DNA of 64,000 nt from Luscinia megarhynchos (taxonomy: Eukaryota; Chordata; Aves; Passeriformes; Turdidae): contig CM067576.1 of NCBI GenBank assembly GCA_034336665.1, positions 16,303,960-16,367,959 of the forward strand, in the 5' to 3' direction. Each line of letters starts with the position of its first letter. Position 1 is the first letter of the stretch. Below are positions 44,886 to 56,754 of this stretch, one piece after another. The notes under the pieces were generated by a model that did no database searches, was not told where the DNA came from, and saw only the letters and a program-made list of their open reading frames with translations. Made by a program: the position numbers and the translations under genes.

Positions 44886-45816
44886 GAAAAGATCTCTCCC
44901 CCCTCCCCGCTCCTTGCCTGCTTTTCCTCGCTGGCAGCACTCGAGGGCCCCTCTGCTGTGCCTGGCACTGCTCCACCCGTTCTGGAGACCCCTCCCCACC
45001 TCCCCCCATCCCCCCATCCACGGCAGGACCCCTCTGTGTCCCCCCGGGTTCCTCTGCCTCTTCCAGACCTTCAGCACCAGCCCAGCCTCTCCCCTGTCAC
45101 CTCCTGAGCTGGGACAACTTCCTGGATTCTCCGTGGGTGTCTCCAGGATTGGTTCAGCTCCCGTGGCACCATCCCGTGCTGCAGGGACAGCACCAGGCCA
45201 GGACTAAAAACTGGTGACAAAACCGGGCTGAGGATGGAGGGTGGAGGTGGAACAAGGAGCGGGAGGGTTTCATCCTGCAGAAACAAACCTTTGTTTGATG
45301 GGAGCAGCGAGTCCAGGCAGCAGGAGGGCTCAGAAATGCTGCCTGGGCTGAGGGTTTGTCACCCTCGAGGGATGACAGACGAGCCAGACCATGCATTAAG
45401 GAGAGGAGAAGTGTGGCAGCTGCCTGGAGCTTGGCAGTCTGAAGAGGAGCCCTTAAACACTGACTGGAGTGTCTGGGAGACACAAATCACCCAGGCCAGG
45501 CACGGTGTGCAGGGCACAGAGCCAGGCCCACTGCTGGGGCAGGCAGGGACAGGACAGCCTGGGCCAACCTGTGGCACAGCACCTGCTCCTCGAAATGAAC
45601 GAGCCCCTGGAGCTCAGGATGGAGGGGAAAGGTGTGGGGGTGCCTGGAGGGTGTGAGGGCATCCAAAGGGTTGTGACAGCTGGGAGATGGACGCAAGGGA
45701 AGAAGGTGGGTGACTCTGGGGCACCCTGTCAACCCTGGAAGACACCAAGAAGGTCCAGGGCAGGTCCAGGCTGACACAAGGAGAGCTGGTGTTGCCTCCT
45801 GATAGCCACAGAGTCA
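44886..45816. other. Unique sequence, nothing recognised
   Basis: No exon, array or element supported between the AT block and the CR1 copy at 45,817. Confidence 0.
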
Positions 45817-45985
45817 GGGAATCATGGAATAGTTTGGGTTGAAGGGAGCTTAAAGCCCATCCAGTGCCAAGGACAGGGACACCTTCCACTGCTCCAGGCT
45901 GCTCCAGCCCGGCCTTGGGCACTGCCAGGGATCCAGGGGCAGCTGCTCTGGGCACCTGTGCCAGCCCTGCCCACCCTCAGAGCAC
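45817..45985 (-). mobile_element. CR1 LINE 3' fragment, antisense
   Basis: Starts at the CR1 terminus read backwards (GGGAATCATGGAATAGTTTG), then TTAAAGCCCATCCAGTGCC, CTTCCACTGCTCCAGGCTGC and GGATCCAGGGGCAGC. 5'-truncated. Confidence 0.
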
Positions 45986-46437
45986 GGAAGGTGTCACCAG
46001 TGTCCTCTGCCCTGCAAGGACCCTGCTGCTCCCAACAGAGCTGCAGCAGGGAGAGCCTCACATCCCACACTGCCCCTGCCTGAGCTGCATCCCAGGAGCT
46101 CCCAGCCCCTCGGGACCACTGAGCCAGGGCTGAGGGCCTCTTGGAAGGGACCTCTCATCCAAGCTCTTTTTTTGGGCAGTGCTGCTCCAAGTGCCAAATC
46201 CAGGCAGAGCCTCTGCTCTGAGGGGTCACTGCCAGAAGGTTTGGAGCTGAGCTGGGGCAGATCCAGCTCCTTCAGCAGAGCCAGGGCAGCAGGAGGCTGA
46301 GCCAAACCTGCTCAGCACAAACCAAACCTTGCTGTCACTCAGTGAGAAAATCTGCTGAGAGGCAACCAGAGCACGTTCAGCCCTGCTCTGCTGTGGGGTT
46401 CCACCAGCTGCAGGCTGGTTACTGTTTGGATAGATTT

Positions 46438-46760
46438 GTCATGGAATCATGGAATCTGCTGAGTTTAAGGGCCCCACCAGGATCGTGGATCAGCCCCTGG
46501 CCCTGCCCAGACCCCCATCAATCCCCCTGTGCACCCCTGGAGCTCTGGCAGCCTCGGGGCCGTGCCCATTCCCTGGGGAGCCTGGGCAGTGCCAGCACCC
46601 TCTGGGGGAGGGAAGAGCCTTTCCCTGCTCCCCAGCCCAAAGCTGCCCCTGCTCCCCAGCCCAAAGCTGCCCCTGGCCAGCTCCAGCCGTTCCCTGGGTG
46701 CTGTCCCTGTCCCCATCCCAGGGCAGAGCTCAGAGCTGTCCCTGTGCTGCCCCTCAGGAG
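46438..46760 (-). mobile_element. CR1 LINE 3' fragment of a second subfamily, antisense
   Basis: GGAATCATGGAATCTGCTG, GGCCCCACCAGGATCGTGG, CAATCCCCCTGTGCACCCC and GCCCATTCCCTGGGGAGCC mark a different avian CR1 subfamily. It includes a tandem doubling of CTGCTCCCCAGCCCAAAG near 46,625-46,672. Confidence 0.
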
Positions 46761-47164
46761 GAGCTGCAGTTTTGTAGGGATGGAGGTGTGAGGGTGAGAA
46801 ACTGTGAAGCAGGGGAATTCTCACCTTGAGATGCTGGCAAGGGACGTGGACAGCACTGCTCTCACCTCGAGCTGGGGCAGGAGCTGCTCTCCAGCTCCCA
46901 GTGATGGTGCCCAGAGCTGGTGGTCTCCAGCTGATTGTAGCCTATGCCCTTCTGCCCTGTCTGACAGCAATTCCTCATTTTCACTGCACACAGTGGGCCT
47001 GGGGGAGCCAATCTCCCAAACCCAGACCTGGGTCACTCTCCTGGCTCCTCTCACTGGCTGGATTGCTGAGCAGATCCACCCTCAGCCCCTGCTCCAGGCC
47101 ATCCCACCTTCTCAACCCACAGCCACCACCATATCTCAGCTGGGCACTGCCATCCTGAGCAAAT

Positions 47165-47690
47165 CCTGCCCCAGTGCCACCTGTCCTGGCTCCTCCTGGT
47201 CTGACCCACCCACCACCGTGCATCACCCCCAGTGCCACCTGTCCTGGCTCCTCCTGCTCTGACCCACCCCACCACCGTGCATCACCCCCAGTGCCACCTG
47301 TCCTGGCTCCTCCCGATCCAACACCCACCCCACCACCGTGTATCTCCCCCAGTGCCGCCTGTCCTGGCTCCTCCTGCTCTGACCCACCCACCATCCTGCA
47401 TCACCCCCCAGAGCCACCTGTCCTGGCTCCTCCTGGCCCAACACCCACCCCACCACCGTGCATCACCCCCCAGTGCCACCTGTCCTGGCTCCCCCTGGTC
47501 TGACCTACCCCACCACCGTGCATCACCCCCAGAGTCACCTGTCCTGACACCCACCCCACCACCCTGCATCACCCCCAGTGCCTCTGTCCTGGCTCCTCCT
47601 GTCCTGACACCCACCCACCATCCCTGCATCACCCCCAGTGCCGCCTGTCCTGGCTCCCCCTGGTCTGACCCACCCCACCACAATGCATCC
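47165..47690. repeat. About 60-bp minisatellite
   Basis: About nine units: CATCACCCCCAGTGCCACC, TGTCCTGGCTCCTCCTGG, TCTGACCCACCCCACCACCG. Units differ in the GTCTGACC versus CCCAACACC segment. Confidence 0.
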
Positions 47691-48059
47691 ACCTCTCCAT
47701 CGCTGCCCTGGCTATGGATGTTCCTCCTGCAGTGCCTGGGAAGCTCTGAAAGGTCTTCAGACCAGGACAAACCCGCCGTGTGAGGCTGCAAAGTGACATT
47801 TCGGGGCTGGGCTCATGGAGGATTCACTCGAGGACACTTCCCTGCCTCCGGAAGGTACAGAGGAGCAGTCTGGGCTCCGCTCGCGCTTCCCTTCCCTGGG
47901 TGCAAACAAGCCCTTAACATTTCAGCGAGTGGAGACGCGGGGTGCCGAGAGCTCACTGCAGAACCTCCCCGGGGAGGCCGGGAGGAGGCTGAGAGCATCC
48001 CGAGGCTGCGGGCAGCTCCGTGCCCGCGGCGGGGACAAGGTGCCCATCCCCTGCCCCCG

Positions 48060-48295
48060 GCCCCAGGGCTCCGGCTGCAATTAAAGCTCACCCTGAACGC
48101 TGCATTAATGTCAGGTTTGCATCTCATTTCCCCAGCGCCAGGTAAGGAGGGGCCGGCAGGCTTGGAGAAGGATCACACGTGGCAGCTTTTAATAGAAACC
48201 CGCCCGCCTGTCACCGGCGGCTCATCATTCCTCTTGAAACGGTTGCTAATTACCAAGGAGCCGTGTTTGTGTTTCGGGTGTGACGTTCCCCTCTG
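48060..48295. promoter_or_regulatory. Candidate conserved non-coding element
   Basis: GCAATTAAAGCTCACC, GCATTAATGTCAGGTTTGC, GGCAGCTTTTAATAGAAACC and GGTTGCTAATTACCAAGG. Unique AT islands in GC-rich flanks. Confidence 0.
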
Positions 48296-48689
48296 CAGCC
48301 CCGCTCCCCCTCCTCCTGCTCCGCGCCCGGGCTGGCGGCAGCGCTCGGGGGCTCCGGGGGAGGTGGGAGCTGCAGGGTGGGCTCCAGAGGGGCTGTGAGG
48401 ACGCGGTTCCTCCAGGGATGGACTCAGGGCTGGCTGGAAAATGGCTCCCTCCAGTTGCTGCCTCCTCCCTTCCCATTTTCCATGATGGACAATTCGTTTG
48501 GAACTCTCTGTGGCGTTAAAACGGAGGAGTTAAAGCTTTGGGATCGCTCCTGCCACCCCCTCCCATCCTGGTGATGCTCCGCTGGACCAGGACATTCTGC
48601 TGGACAGCTGTGCCCCACGCCATCGTCCCCTCAGAGCCTTGCCAGGGCTGTCCCTAAGCTCCCGAGGATGCTGTGGTGGCACCATCAGC

Positions 48690-48765
48690 TCTCCTTCTCC
48701 TTCTCCTTCTCCTCCTCCTTCTCCTTCTCCTCCTCCTCCTCCTCCTCCTTCTCCTCTCCCAGTGG
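48690..48765. repeat. (CTCCTT)n/(CTC)n microsatellite
   Basis: Pure pyrimidine run of CTT and CTC triplets, about 75 bp. Encodes Ser or Arg runs in artefactual frames. Confidence 0.
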
Positions 48766-49554
48766 ATTCCCAGGGATGTGCCGCCCTTTTCTCCGTGCCT
48801 GGTGGGGCAGGGGTGAGGTGGGACCCGCTGCAGCGATGCTCTCCCCGCTCCTCGGGGCTCTGACCCCATGGGATGTCTCATTCGCCTCTCACCCGGGTTT
48901 GGGACCCCTCCTGGGGCAGATGAGCCAAGGGGCTGAGGAGAGGCGTTGGAGAGGGGAAAGCAGGGTTGGGAAAGGAGCTGGAGCCATTCCGGCCGTGTCC
49001 CCGGGAGCTGCAATGCTGTGACCCCCACCACCCTGCGCCCCTCCTGCGCCCAGCCCGGCGTGGCACTGAGTGCTGGAGCACCCCACATGGCACTCCGGGA
49101 CTGGAGAGGGGCTGGGGAGAGGAACCGAGTCCAGTCCGGCCATTCCCAGCGCAGGGACAGCATTTGGGACTGCCCCAAAGCGGGAGATCCCTGGGAGGGC
49201 TCCTCCTGCTCCTGCCAGCCCCGGGAGCTCCCCGCTCCTCTGCAGGGTGCTCCGGGAGCTCAGGAAAGCTCCTTTATCCCAACAAACCCCATTCCCTCCT
49301 CCCGGCAGCACCAGGGATGGTGTTGGGCTGGGAGAAGGGCGGGAGCTGTATGGGAGACCCTCAGCTTTGGCCGCCCAGCTCCCGATCTGTGGGGCGGCCG
49401 CGGTTTGGGCGCTGGAAAGGGGCCAAGGCAGGTGTCTCGCTGGCTGCGGAGCGCGGGGAGAGCCGTGCCGAGGCACCCAGAGCCCGCAGGGCTGGCCGGC
49501 TCCTGCTGCCACCCGGCTGAGTGACAGCTCCCAGCCCCCCAGCCCACCTCCCCC
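48766..49554. other. GC-rich unique sequence, no gene seen
   Basis: Open frames occur on both strands because of high GC, but none shows a recognisable domain or splice pattern. Confidence 0.
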
Positions 49555-49800
49555 CTTGTCAATCCACTGGGGAATTATTTATCCTGACAATAGCAATTGT
49601 CTGCACGGGCCCTTCCCCCTCTCCAGCACCTACCCCAACAAAGGAAATCATCCTGATATGAAAGGGAAAATTAAATTACCCCAATAAAGACTTAGTGCTG
49701 CTTTAATGACATCACCAGACTCAGGCGCTAATTAGCTGAGTACAAAGGAAAGCTAAATGTGAAAACGTGAATTTCTGTTCCCTTTTCTCCTGTCGTACAG
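49555..49800. promoter_or_regulatory. Candidate conserved non-coding element
   Basis: GGGGAATTATTTATCCTGAC, AATAGCAATTGTCTGC, GGAAAATTAAATTACCCC, GCTGCTTTAATGACATCACC and GGCGCTAATTAGCTGAG; about 245 bp of unique AT-rich text. CTAATTAG is a perfect 8-bp palindrome. Confidence 0.
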
Positions 49801-50979
49801 TCTCGGGAGTGGGAGTCTTGGCAGGCACGGCAGGAGAGCTGCTCCCACCCGGCCGGGCTCTGCAGCCGGGCACTGCCCCTGCGCGGGGGAAGCGCTCGGG
49901 AGATTTTGGGAGGTGGGTGCAGCAGCTGGCCCCCGGCTGGACCCTGCGGGGATGCCCGGGGTGCCCGTTCCTGGCTCCTGCTCGGTGCCGTCACTTGCTG
50001 CTGCGCTCTGAGCTTGTCTCGCCGAGCTCAGGCGAGGAGTGAAGCTCGCACACACCTCGGGTCCCTGTCCCCGGCGGCTCTGGGGGCACGTCCCAACCCG
50101 CCTGCACTGTCTCGGTGCCAGCACCTCCCCGGAGCTGTGGCACCGCGACCCCTCCCCGCAGCGCACCCTTTTCTGTTTGCTGCACCCACCTTGGGTGCCT
50201 CCTGTGCCGTGTCCCCCCTGGAGTGGGGGGGACCCCCGGAGGGCCAGGGGACAGCTGGCCACGGGGAGGGCCAGCAAAGAGCCCACGAGTGTGAGTGCGG
50301 GCCCTGGGGCTGCCCTCTGGGCGCTGCTGGGAGACAGAGCGAGCACGGCGGGATGTTGCATCCTCCGCTTCCCTCTTCATTCGGGACTGCTTTTCCTTGC
50401 TGGACGCGCTGCCACATCCAACCCCACCCGCGGTAATTCCTTCCCTCCTGGGGATGGGGGGGATTCCAGCGGAGGCTCCAGAGCTGCCTGCAGGTGCTGA
50501 GAGGCCGAGCTGCTCCCCCCGGCCGCTGGAAAAGGAGGGGCTGCTAATACATAAAACTTCATTTTAACTAAATCCTAAATTATCCCCAAATCCTGGGTAT
50601 TCCTGCTTTCCCCTGCACCCCACCCCAACCCCTCAGTGAGCGCTCACAGCCCTTCCCCAGCACACGGGGCCATCCCAGAAGGACTGAGGGGGCACGTCCT
50701 GGCCTCTGTCCCCATCCCCTGCCGAGGCTGGCAGCACCATGCTCTGTCCCAGTGCCACCAGTTGCTCCCAGCTGGCCCCGCGGGAGGCTGGCCCCGGGGC
50801 ACGCCCTGGGCAAGCAGCCCTGCCTGCAGCCTCGCCGCCGGCTCTCAGGTGAGGTGGCACCTCTGGGGACCAGCCAGCCCCCCCGGGACACGAGGGGACG
50901 CGGGGCGCCCCCGCCCCGCCGCTCGCTCTCCCGCTGCTGGGGTTCATCGGGAGGGGCGGGTGCGAATGCCTCCGTGCCT
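49801..50979. other. GC-rich unique sequence with one small AT patch
   Basis: CpG-rich throughout except ACATAAAACTTCATTTTAAC near 50,550. No exon recognised. Confidence 0.
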
Positions 50980-51070
50980 CCTTAAAATGACATCGCCGGT
51001 CTCCATGGCAACTCTTCTCTGCCTTTCGCCTCGGACCAGGAGCATCATCCGCTCCATCATCCCCGCAGGC
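50980..51070. promoter_or_regulatory. X-box-like site in a small candidate element
   Basis: GTCTCCATGGCAAC (about 51,000-51,013) approximates an RFX X-box, with one good half site (GGCAAC). Next to it lies CTTAAAATGACATCGCC. Confidence 0.
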
Positions 51071-51619
51071 CAGGGCCCGCCACGCTGCGAAAGGGCTGTG
51101 GGAGGGGTGCTCGGGCCGTGGCACCCACGCCTCTGCCCTGCTGGCACTGCCAGCGCTCCCTGTCCCGCAGGAGGGGACCCACCCGGCTGCAGCACCCAAA
51201 CTCCATCCTCCTGCAGCCCCACACGGGATGCCCAGCACAGCGTGGGGGAGCAGCAGGGCTGGCCCTGTCCCCACCCCAAACGCTTGCAAACCCATTGCTC
51301 CACATCCACGTCCCCCGCGGACAAGCCGGGCGAGCTGCGAGGCCGCCGAGCAGCCCCGGTGGAGCGGAGGGGGCTGAGCCGGCCATCCCAAGCTGCCCAT
51401 CAAGCGCTCAGCCCCCGCCGCCACAACGGGAGGCCAGCGCGGAGCCCAGGGGACATCGCCCGGCTCTGCAGCACATCCCAGCGCCCGCTGGCAGGCGCCG
51501 AGCCCGGCCCTGGCCTCCGGCACGGCACGGCCCCTCCTGTCCTTACAGCTCTCCAGACCGCGGGGTGATGGCAGCCTGCAGGCAGCGGCCGGGCGGGAGG
51601 GGCACGGAGCCGTCTGGAC

Positions 51620-52345
51620 GGAGGGACGGAGGGGCGGAGGGATGGAGGGATGGAGGGATGGAGGGAGGCAGGAGGGAGGGTGGAGGCAGGAAGGATGAAG
51701 GCAGGAGGGATGGATGGAGGGATGGATGGATGGATGGATGGATGGATGGATGGATGGATGGATGGAGGCAGGAGGGACGGAGGCAGGAAGGATGGATGGA
51801 AGCAGGAGGGATGGATGGAGGAAGGAGGGAGGAATGGAGGAAGGAGGGAGGGATGGAGGAAGGAGGGATGGGTGGAGGAAGGAGGGAGGGATGGAGGCAG
51901 GAGGGAGGGATGGAGGAAGGAGGAAGGGATGAAGGCAGGAGGGATGGGTGGAGGAAGGCGGGGATGGATGGAGGAAGGAGGGAGGGATGGAGGCAGGAGG
52001 GAGGGATGGAGGAAGGCGGGATGGATGGAGGAAGGAGGGAGGGATGGAGGCAGGAGGGATGGGTGGAGGAAGGAGGGAGGGTAGAGGAAGGAGGGATGAA
52101 GGCAGGAGGGATGGGTGGAGGAAGGAGGGATGGATGGAGGAAGGAGGGATGGATGGAGGCAGGAGGGAGGGATGGAGGAAGGCGGGGAGGGATGGAGGAA
52201 GGAGGAGGGCGGGAGGAAGGAGGGATGAAGGCAGGAGGGATGAAGGCAGGAGGGATGGATGGATGGATGGATGGATGGATGGATGGATGGATGGATGGAT
52301 GGATGGATGGATGGATGGATGGATGGATGGATGGATGGATGGAGG
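51620..52345. repeat. Homopurine minisatellite flanked by (GGAT)n
   Basis: Core units GGAAGGAGGGATGGATGGA and GGCAGGAGGGATGG, about 14-28 bp, from about 51,650 to 52,255. Pure GGAT runs stand at 51,710-51,765 and 52,250-52,340. The plus strand is almost free of C outside GGCAGG. Open frames on both strands are repeat artefacts. Confidence 0.
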
Positions 52346-52998
52346 GATGCAGGACCCTGGGGATGGGGATGAGGGCGATTTTCCATGGGGATGCACGCGG
52401 GGAAGAGGGAGAGGTGCTCAGGCAGCACAAGGGATGGGGACACGCGTGGGAGGAGCACAGGCCCTTATGCTTGTGGGGACATGCTTGGACCACGGGGTGT
52501 GGGTGAATTCGGGGGTGAATTCGGGGCGCACAGGGATGGAGCCATGTGTGTGTACACAGTGACAATCATGTCTCCCTAACGCCACATGGTCCCCTCGAGC
52601 ACTCTCCTGCTGGGGACTCCAGCCCCAGCTCTGTGCCCTGCAGAGCCCCAGCACCACCGGCTCCTCAGGGACCTTCCCTCCCGCTCCCGGCTGCCTTTCC
52701 CCGCAGCCTCACAGCATCTCCTGTGCTTGCTGCTGTCCCGTTATTCCCGAGCTGGATCGGCTCGCTGCCGCCCCCTCCCCTCAGCATCCCGGCGTGTGTC
52801 GCGGTGTGTGGGTGTGTTTATTTATAGGGCTCTGCAGAGCCCGGCTGCTGCGTGGGGCCTGCAGCCCCCCACCCTCCCGGGCTGCCTCCCCTGCTTCCCA
52901 GCCTGGGCACGTACCAGCCCTGGTGCCCACTGCTACGGGATCCTGGAAGCACAGCTGGGAAGGGAGCTCAGGGGGGCGGGGGCTGCAGCACGGTCCCA
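52346..52998. other. Unique sequence, nothing recognised
   Basis: No exon, array or element supported. Confidence 0.
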
Positions 52999-53193
52999 CC
53001 TGGGATGCCCCTCACCCTGGCTCCTGTCCAACCCCTCCCCAGCTCTGATCCCAGTCCTCTGGGGCTCTCCAGACCCCAGCTCCTCACTGCTGCAGCTCTG
53101 CATGGCCTGCAGCATCCTCAGCACCCCCTGATGTGCCCCATTCTCTTCTGCCGTGTATTTTGGCAGCCAGAGCTCCCCGAGCCCCCTCCGTGC
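52999..53193 (-). repeat. Inverted pair of a 200-bp segment, left arm
   Basis: Its reverse complement matches 54,746-54,950 almost base for base: GCTCGGGGAGCTCTGGCTGC, GGCAGAAGAGAATGGGGCAC, CTGCAGGCCATGCAGAGCTG and GCAGCAGTGAGGAGCTGGGG occur in both. Only about five or six differences are visible by eye. The flanks are unrelated. Confidence 0.
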
Positions 53194-53256
53194 CCAGCAG
53201 CCCCCAGCACACGGCTTTGCCTGGCGCCAGCTCTCGGTGGCCGTGAGCGCTGCCGA

Positions 53257-53325
53257 GTTCTCCTCATTCCACCGTTCCAGCTTGCTCCAAGCCCTGCCCA
53301 GCCTGGCCCTGACCACTTCTGGGGA
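53257..53325 (-). mobile_element. Possible CR1 fragment, antisense
   Basis: CCAAGCCCTGCCCAGCCTGG and CCTGACCACTTCTGGGGATC resemble the reverse complement of the CR1 segment before its terminus. Short and diverged. Confidence 0.
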
Positions 53326-54124
53326 TCGACTTGCAGAGGGAGTCTGGGATGGCTCTGCAGTTTCCTCCCAGCAGCACCATCCTCACCCTGTGCTTCTGCA
53401 CCGTGCTTCCAGCTGGATCAGCCCTGCTGCAGCCTCTAAGGGGCCACACGTGTCCCGTGCTCTTCTCCTACAGCCTCACAGAGGTTTTTGGAGCACTCCT
53501 GGTGCTCCCAACTTGTCCTGGCCACCCTGTCCCTCCCTGCCCGTTCTCTGGGCACAAGGAGCCTGCTGGTGCCCAGGGACTCAGGAATGTGCTCCTGCCA
53601 AGCTCTGTGTGCTCGACCAAGGCTCTGATGTCCTTTGGATTACAGGGATGCTTGGAAGAGACCCTGAGGAAAGTGTGTGCTTTTGGGTGCTGTGGTGCAG
53701 CTGGGTGAGGGCACAGAGGTGCCCAATGAGGCGCTGGCAGCCCTTGAGCTGTCAGAGGACAACTGGAGGATCAGCAGATCCAGCTGCAATCCAGATCCCT
53801 CCTGCAATGGGATGGGTCACGGGGAGAGGGCCAGGCAGGGCAGGACCTGGCTTTGTGTGGAGCATCAGCTCCCAGAAGGAAACGGGCAAGAGGATGGGGC
53901 TGGGGCTGCATTTGGGTGGTGCCTGCACCCTGCAGAACACAGGAGCTGCTGCAGGGGGGCAAGGTGGGGCTGGCAAACTCTGCCCTGATGCCAGAGCTCC
54001 CTGGCACTGAGGGCTGAGGGCTGTGACCAGCCCCTCACGCCCCGATGGCAGCAGCCACCAGATCTCCGGGGGCACCGTGCCAGGGCCAGCACGTGGGACG
54101 GGGTCCGGCCCACGGCCCAGCCCC
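53326..54124. other. Unique sequence, nothing recognised
   Basis: Lies between the two arms of the inverted pair. No exon or array supported. Confidence 0.
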
Positions 54125-54260
54125 GCACTGGCTGGCCTCTCGTTTGTTCTCATTAAGGGCTGGCAGGGTGGCTAATTAGGCGGCGTGAGCGCCAGCGCCC
54201 CGCTGACAGACACCTGTGCAGACAGCCCTCCTCTCGGCCCGCCTCCTAATTGCCCTGCCG
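54125..54260. promoter_or_regulatory. Candidate conserved non-coding element
   Basis: GTTTGTTCTCATTAAGGGC, GTGGCTAATTAGGCGGCG, GACAGACACCTGTGCAG and CTCCTAATTGCCCTGCC. Unique, homeodomain-type cores. Confidence 0.
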
Positions 54261-54604
54261 GCTGCTGCCGTGCCCGGCAGGACCTGCTCAGCCCCCGGCG
54301 CGTGGCACAGTGCCAGGCCCGGCTGGCACCGCCTCCCCTTGGCACTCAAACCCCGCAGCATCCTCGGGGCATCGCCCCACGTCCCCTCCTGCTGGGTGCC
54401 ACCAGCACCCACCGCGTGTTGGCTCCTCTGGGTGTCCCAGGCATGGAGCAGAGTCACCCAGCCCGTATTTGGTGTCCCTTACTCCCCCCTGGGCAATCCC
54501 TGGGCACCCCAGAGCCGTGGGTGGGGCGAGTCCTACCCGTGCCACCCATGGGCACCCACCCAGCAGCTCGTGGGCAGGGGCACGGCGAGGACGGGGCTGT
54601 GCAG

Positions 54605-54735
54605 GGATAAGGAGCCAGCGGCTGCTTTAATTAGATTAATTGGCTCCCATCCGGCTCCAGAAGAGCTGTCAGGCTGCGAGTGCGCTCCTGCTGTACCTGG
54701 CTAATCACGGCGCCGCGGCCGCCGCTCGGCAGCGC
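54605..54735. promoter_or_regulatory. Candidate conserved non-coding element
   Basis: GCTTTAATTAGATTAATTGG at about 54,624, then GGCTAATCACGGC; ends in CpG-rich text. Directly left of the right arm of the inverted pair. Confidence 0.
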
Positions 54736-54745
54736 TCACGGAGGG

Positions 54746-54950
54746 GCTGGGCACGGAGGGGGCTCGGGGAGCTCTGGCTGCCAAAATGCACGGCAGAAGA
54801 GAATGGGGCACATCAGGGGGTGCTGAGGATGCTGCAGGCCATGCAGAGCTGCAGCAGTGAGGAGCTGGGGTCTGGAGCGCCCCAGAGGATTGGGATCAGA
54901 GCTGGGGAAGGGGTTGGACAGGAGCCAGGGCATGGGGGTGTCCCAGGCTG
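54746..54950 (+). repeat. Inverted pair of a 200-bp segment, right arm
   Basis: Counterpart of 52,999-53,193 in opposite orientation, about 97% identical by eye, about 1.55 kb apart. The similarity ends at both sides, so this is either two copies of a young dispersed element or a recent inverted duplication. Confidence 0.
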
Positions 54951-56274
54951 GAAGCTGTGCCCAAAAATCACACAAGAGGCTGCATTTCATGTCTCTCATC
55001 TTCTAATCTTGTCACTGAGGATTTCAGTTTGTAATGGCTCTGAGAGGTTTGGGAACAGAAGGTGCAATGTAAATTTTTTTTCCTTTCTTATGATTTTCTA
55101 CTTTGTTCACTCCATTTAACCAACTATTCTTACTTGAGATGAGGAATTAAAACACGACCAATAATGAAGGGGGGATGGACACCGGGATCAGCCTTTGTCC
55201 CTGCCGTCCACGCCCTGAGGAAGAGCATGGCAGGCAGCAGGGGCTGGGCACCCTCTGGGCAGGATGTCTCGGACACATGGAGCTCCTGCCTGGCACTGGA
55301 GCCGCTCCGAGGCACTGGCTATTTATAAAAACCACCCATGAGAGGAGCAAGGAGGTGACAGCCTAAAAATAAGCGGCTGGGCCGGGGTGACGAGGCACTG
55401 CTTCCCCACAGAGCGGGGGTGGGAGGCAGCACCAGGGGATATCTTTATCCCTCTTAGCCCCAGGCTGTTATTACAGTGCCCACTGCAGCCTTTGCCCACG
55501 CACTTGACCCGTGCTCCAGGGCATTGCTGCTCACCCTTCCTGGAGTGCCCACAGGCTGGGCAGCTCCAGAGAGAGTTCGTGGGGCCCAGACCCCCCTCCA
55601 CATCCCCAACAGCACCCCTGGGGATCAGGGCAGAGGCACCCCGAGGGTTTGCCCAGCTGTGGGATGGCAGCAGCTCCCTGGGGTGTCTCCCAGCGATGTG
55701 TTGGGAGGCCACACCTGCACGTAGGTGTGTGCAGAATCCTTGGCACGGGGATGTGCTGGACCCTGCGTGCTCTGGGGCACCAGGAGGGCACCGCTGTCTG
55801 TGCCACCAGTGCCAGAGCTGCCCTGGCATCCCTGGGGGATTGTGTGAGCTCAGCAAGGAACCCCCAGCCTCACTGCAGCACCTCAGGATACTCCAAACCC
55901 CAAACAAACCCCACCCGACCTATCAGAGATTGACATTTCCCTGCCAATCTCCCGACCGCAGAGCAGCTCCCTGAGTGCCAGTGCAGCGCTCGGGGTGGCT
56001 GCCCAGCCCCTGGCACACCCCCGAGCGCTGCCCCCGTGCCGGCTGACGGCACTGCCGGGCGACAGACGCGGACAGGGCCGGGAGGAGAGCGGGGAGGAGG
56101 CGAAAGCAGCCGGCTGCATCCTCAGGTGTGCGTAGGACACGTTCAGCGGGGAGCTCGTTAGCCGAGGCATCAGCAGCCCTTGCAAAGAGCTGACGCGGCT
56201 GCAGCACACACATCCCGGGGGCTCCCAGGGGATGCTGCGCTTCCATTCGTGCCGCACACGAGGCCCCCGGAACA
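54951..56274. other. Mostly unique sequence with an AT-rich patch
   Basis: 55,060-55,165 is AT-rich (TTTTCTACTTTGTTCACTCC, GAGGAATTAAAACACGACC) and might be a further element. The rest is GC-rich, with no exon recognised. Confidence 0.
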
Positions 56275-56720
56275 GACGCAGCTCGGATGGAGTTATTTTT
56301 TTCCGCTGGTGAATGTTAATCCTGGCTCAGTTAATGCCTCTACAGCGCCTAGCCCGGACCCCCTCCCTCCTCCAGGCTGGCGGGAGCGTCCCAGGGTTTG
56401 GGGTTGGGGTGGGGTGTCAGGGGGGTCTGGTAGCGCCGGCTCTGTTCCTGGGGAGGATGTGGAAAAGAGCGGGGTGGTGGGAGCGCAGAAAGGGATTCCC
56501 CAGCTGGCGAGGAGGAGGAGGAAGAGGAGGATGTAATTGTACGGTACAGATTGAGCCTGTCAGGCGTCCCTCCGACAGCGCATCCCGGGGCACCTTCACC
56601 GTAAATAATAAAGAACAGCCCGGAGAGGAGGGGATTAACAAGGACAGGCGAGGCACTTATTCCCTAATTGATGGGTTCGTGTTCCTGCGGAGGCTGCAGC
56701 CGCAGCCACCCTGATGGCAT
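56275..56720. promoter_or_regulatory. Candidate conserved non-coding elements (two blocks)
   Basis: 56,275-56,350: GGAGTTATTTTTTTCCGC and GAATGTTAATCCTGGCTC. 56,530-56,700: GATGTAATTGTACGGTACAG, CACCGTAAATAATAAAG and CCCTAATTGATGGG. The homopurine array starts within about 50 bp. Confidence 0.
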
Positions 56721-56754
56721 CGCCGGGAGCGGGAGCCTCCAGCCCGCGGCTGCT

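Noticed and set aside
50633..52565. 587-codon minus and 462-codon plus frames
   Set aside because: Mainly the homopurine and GGAT tract read in both directions.
53153..54010. 285-codon plus frame
   Set aside because: Starts inside the inverted repeat and crosses a CR1-like fragment; no domain or splice context.
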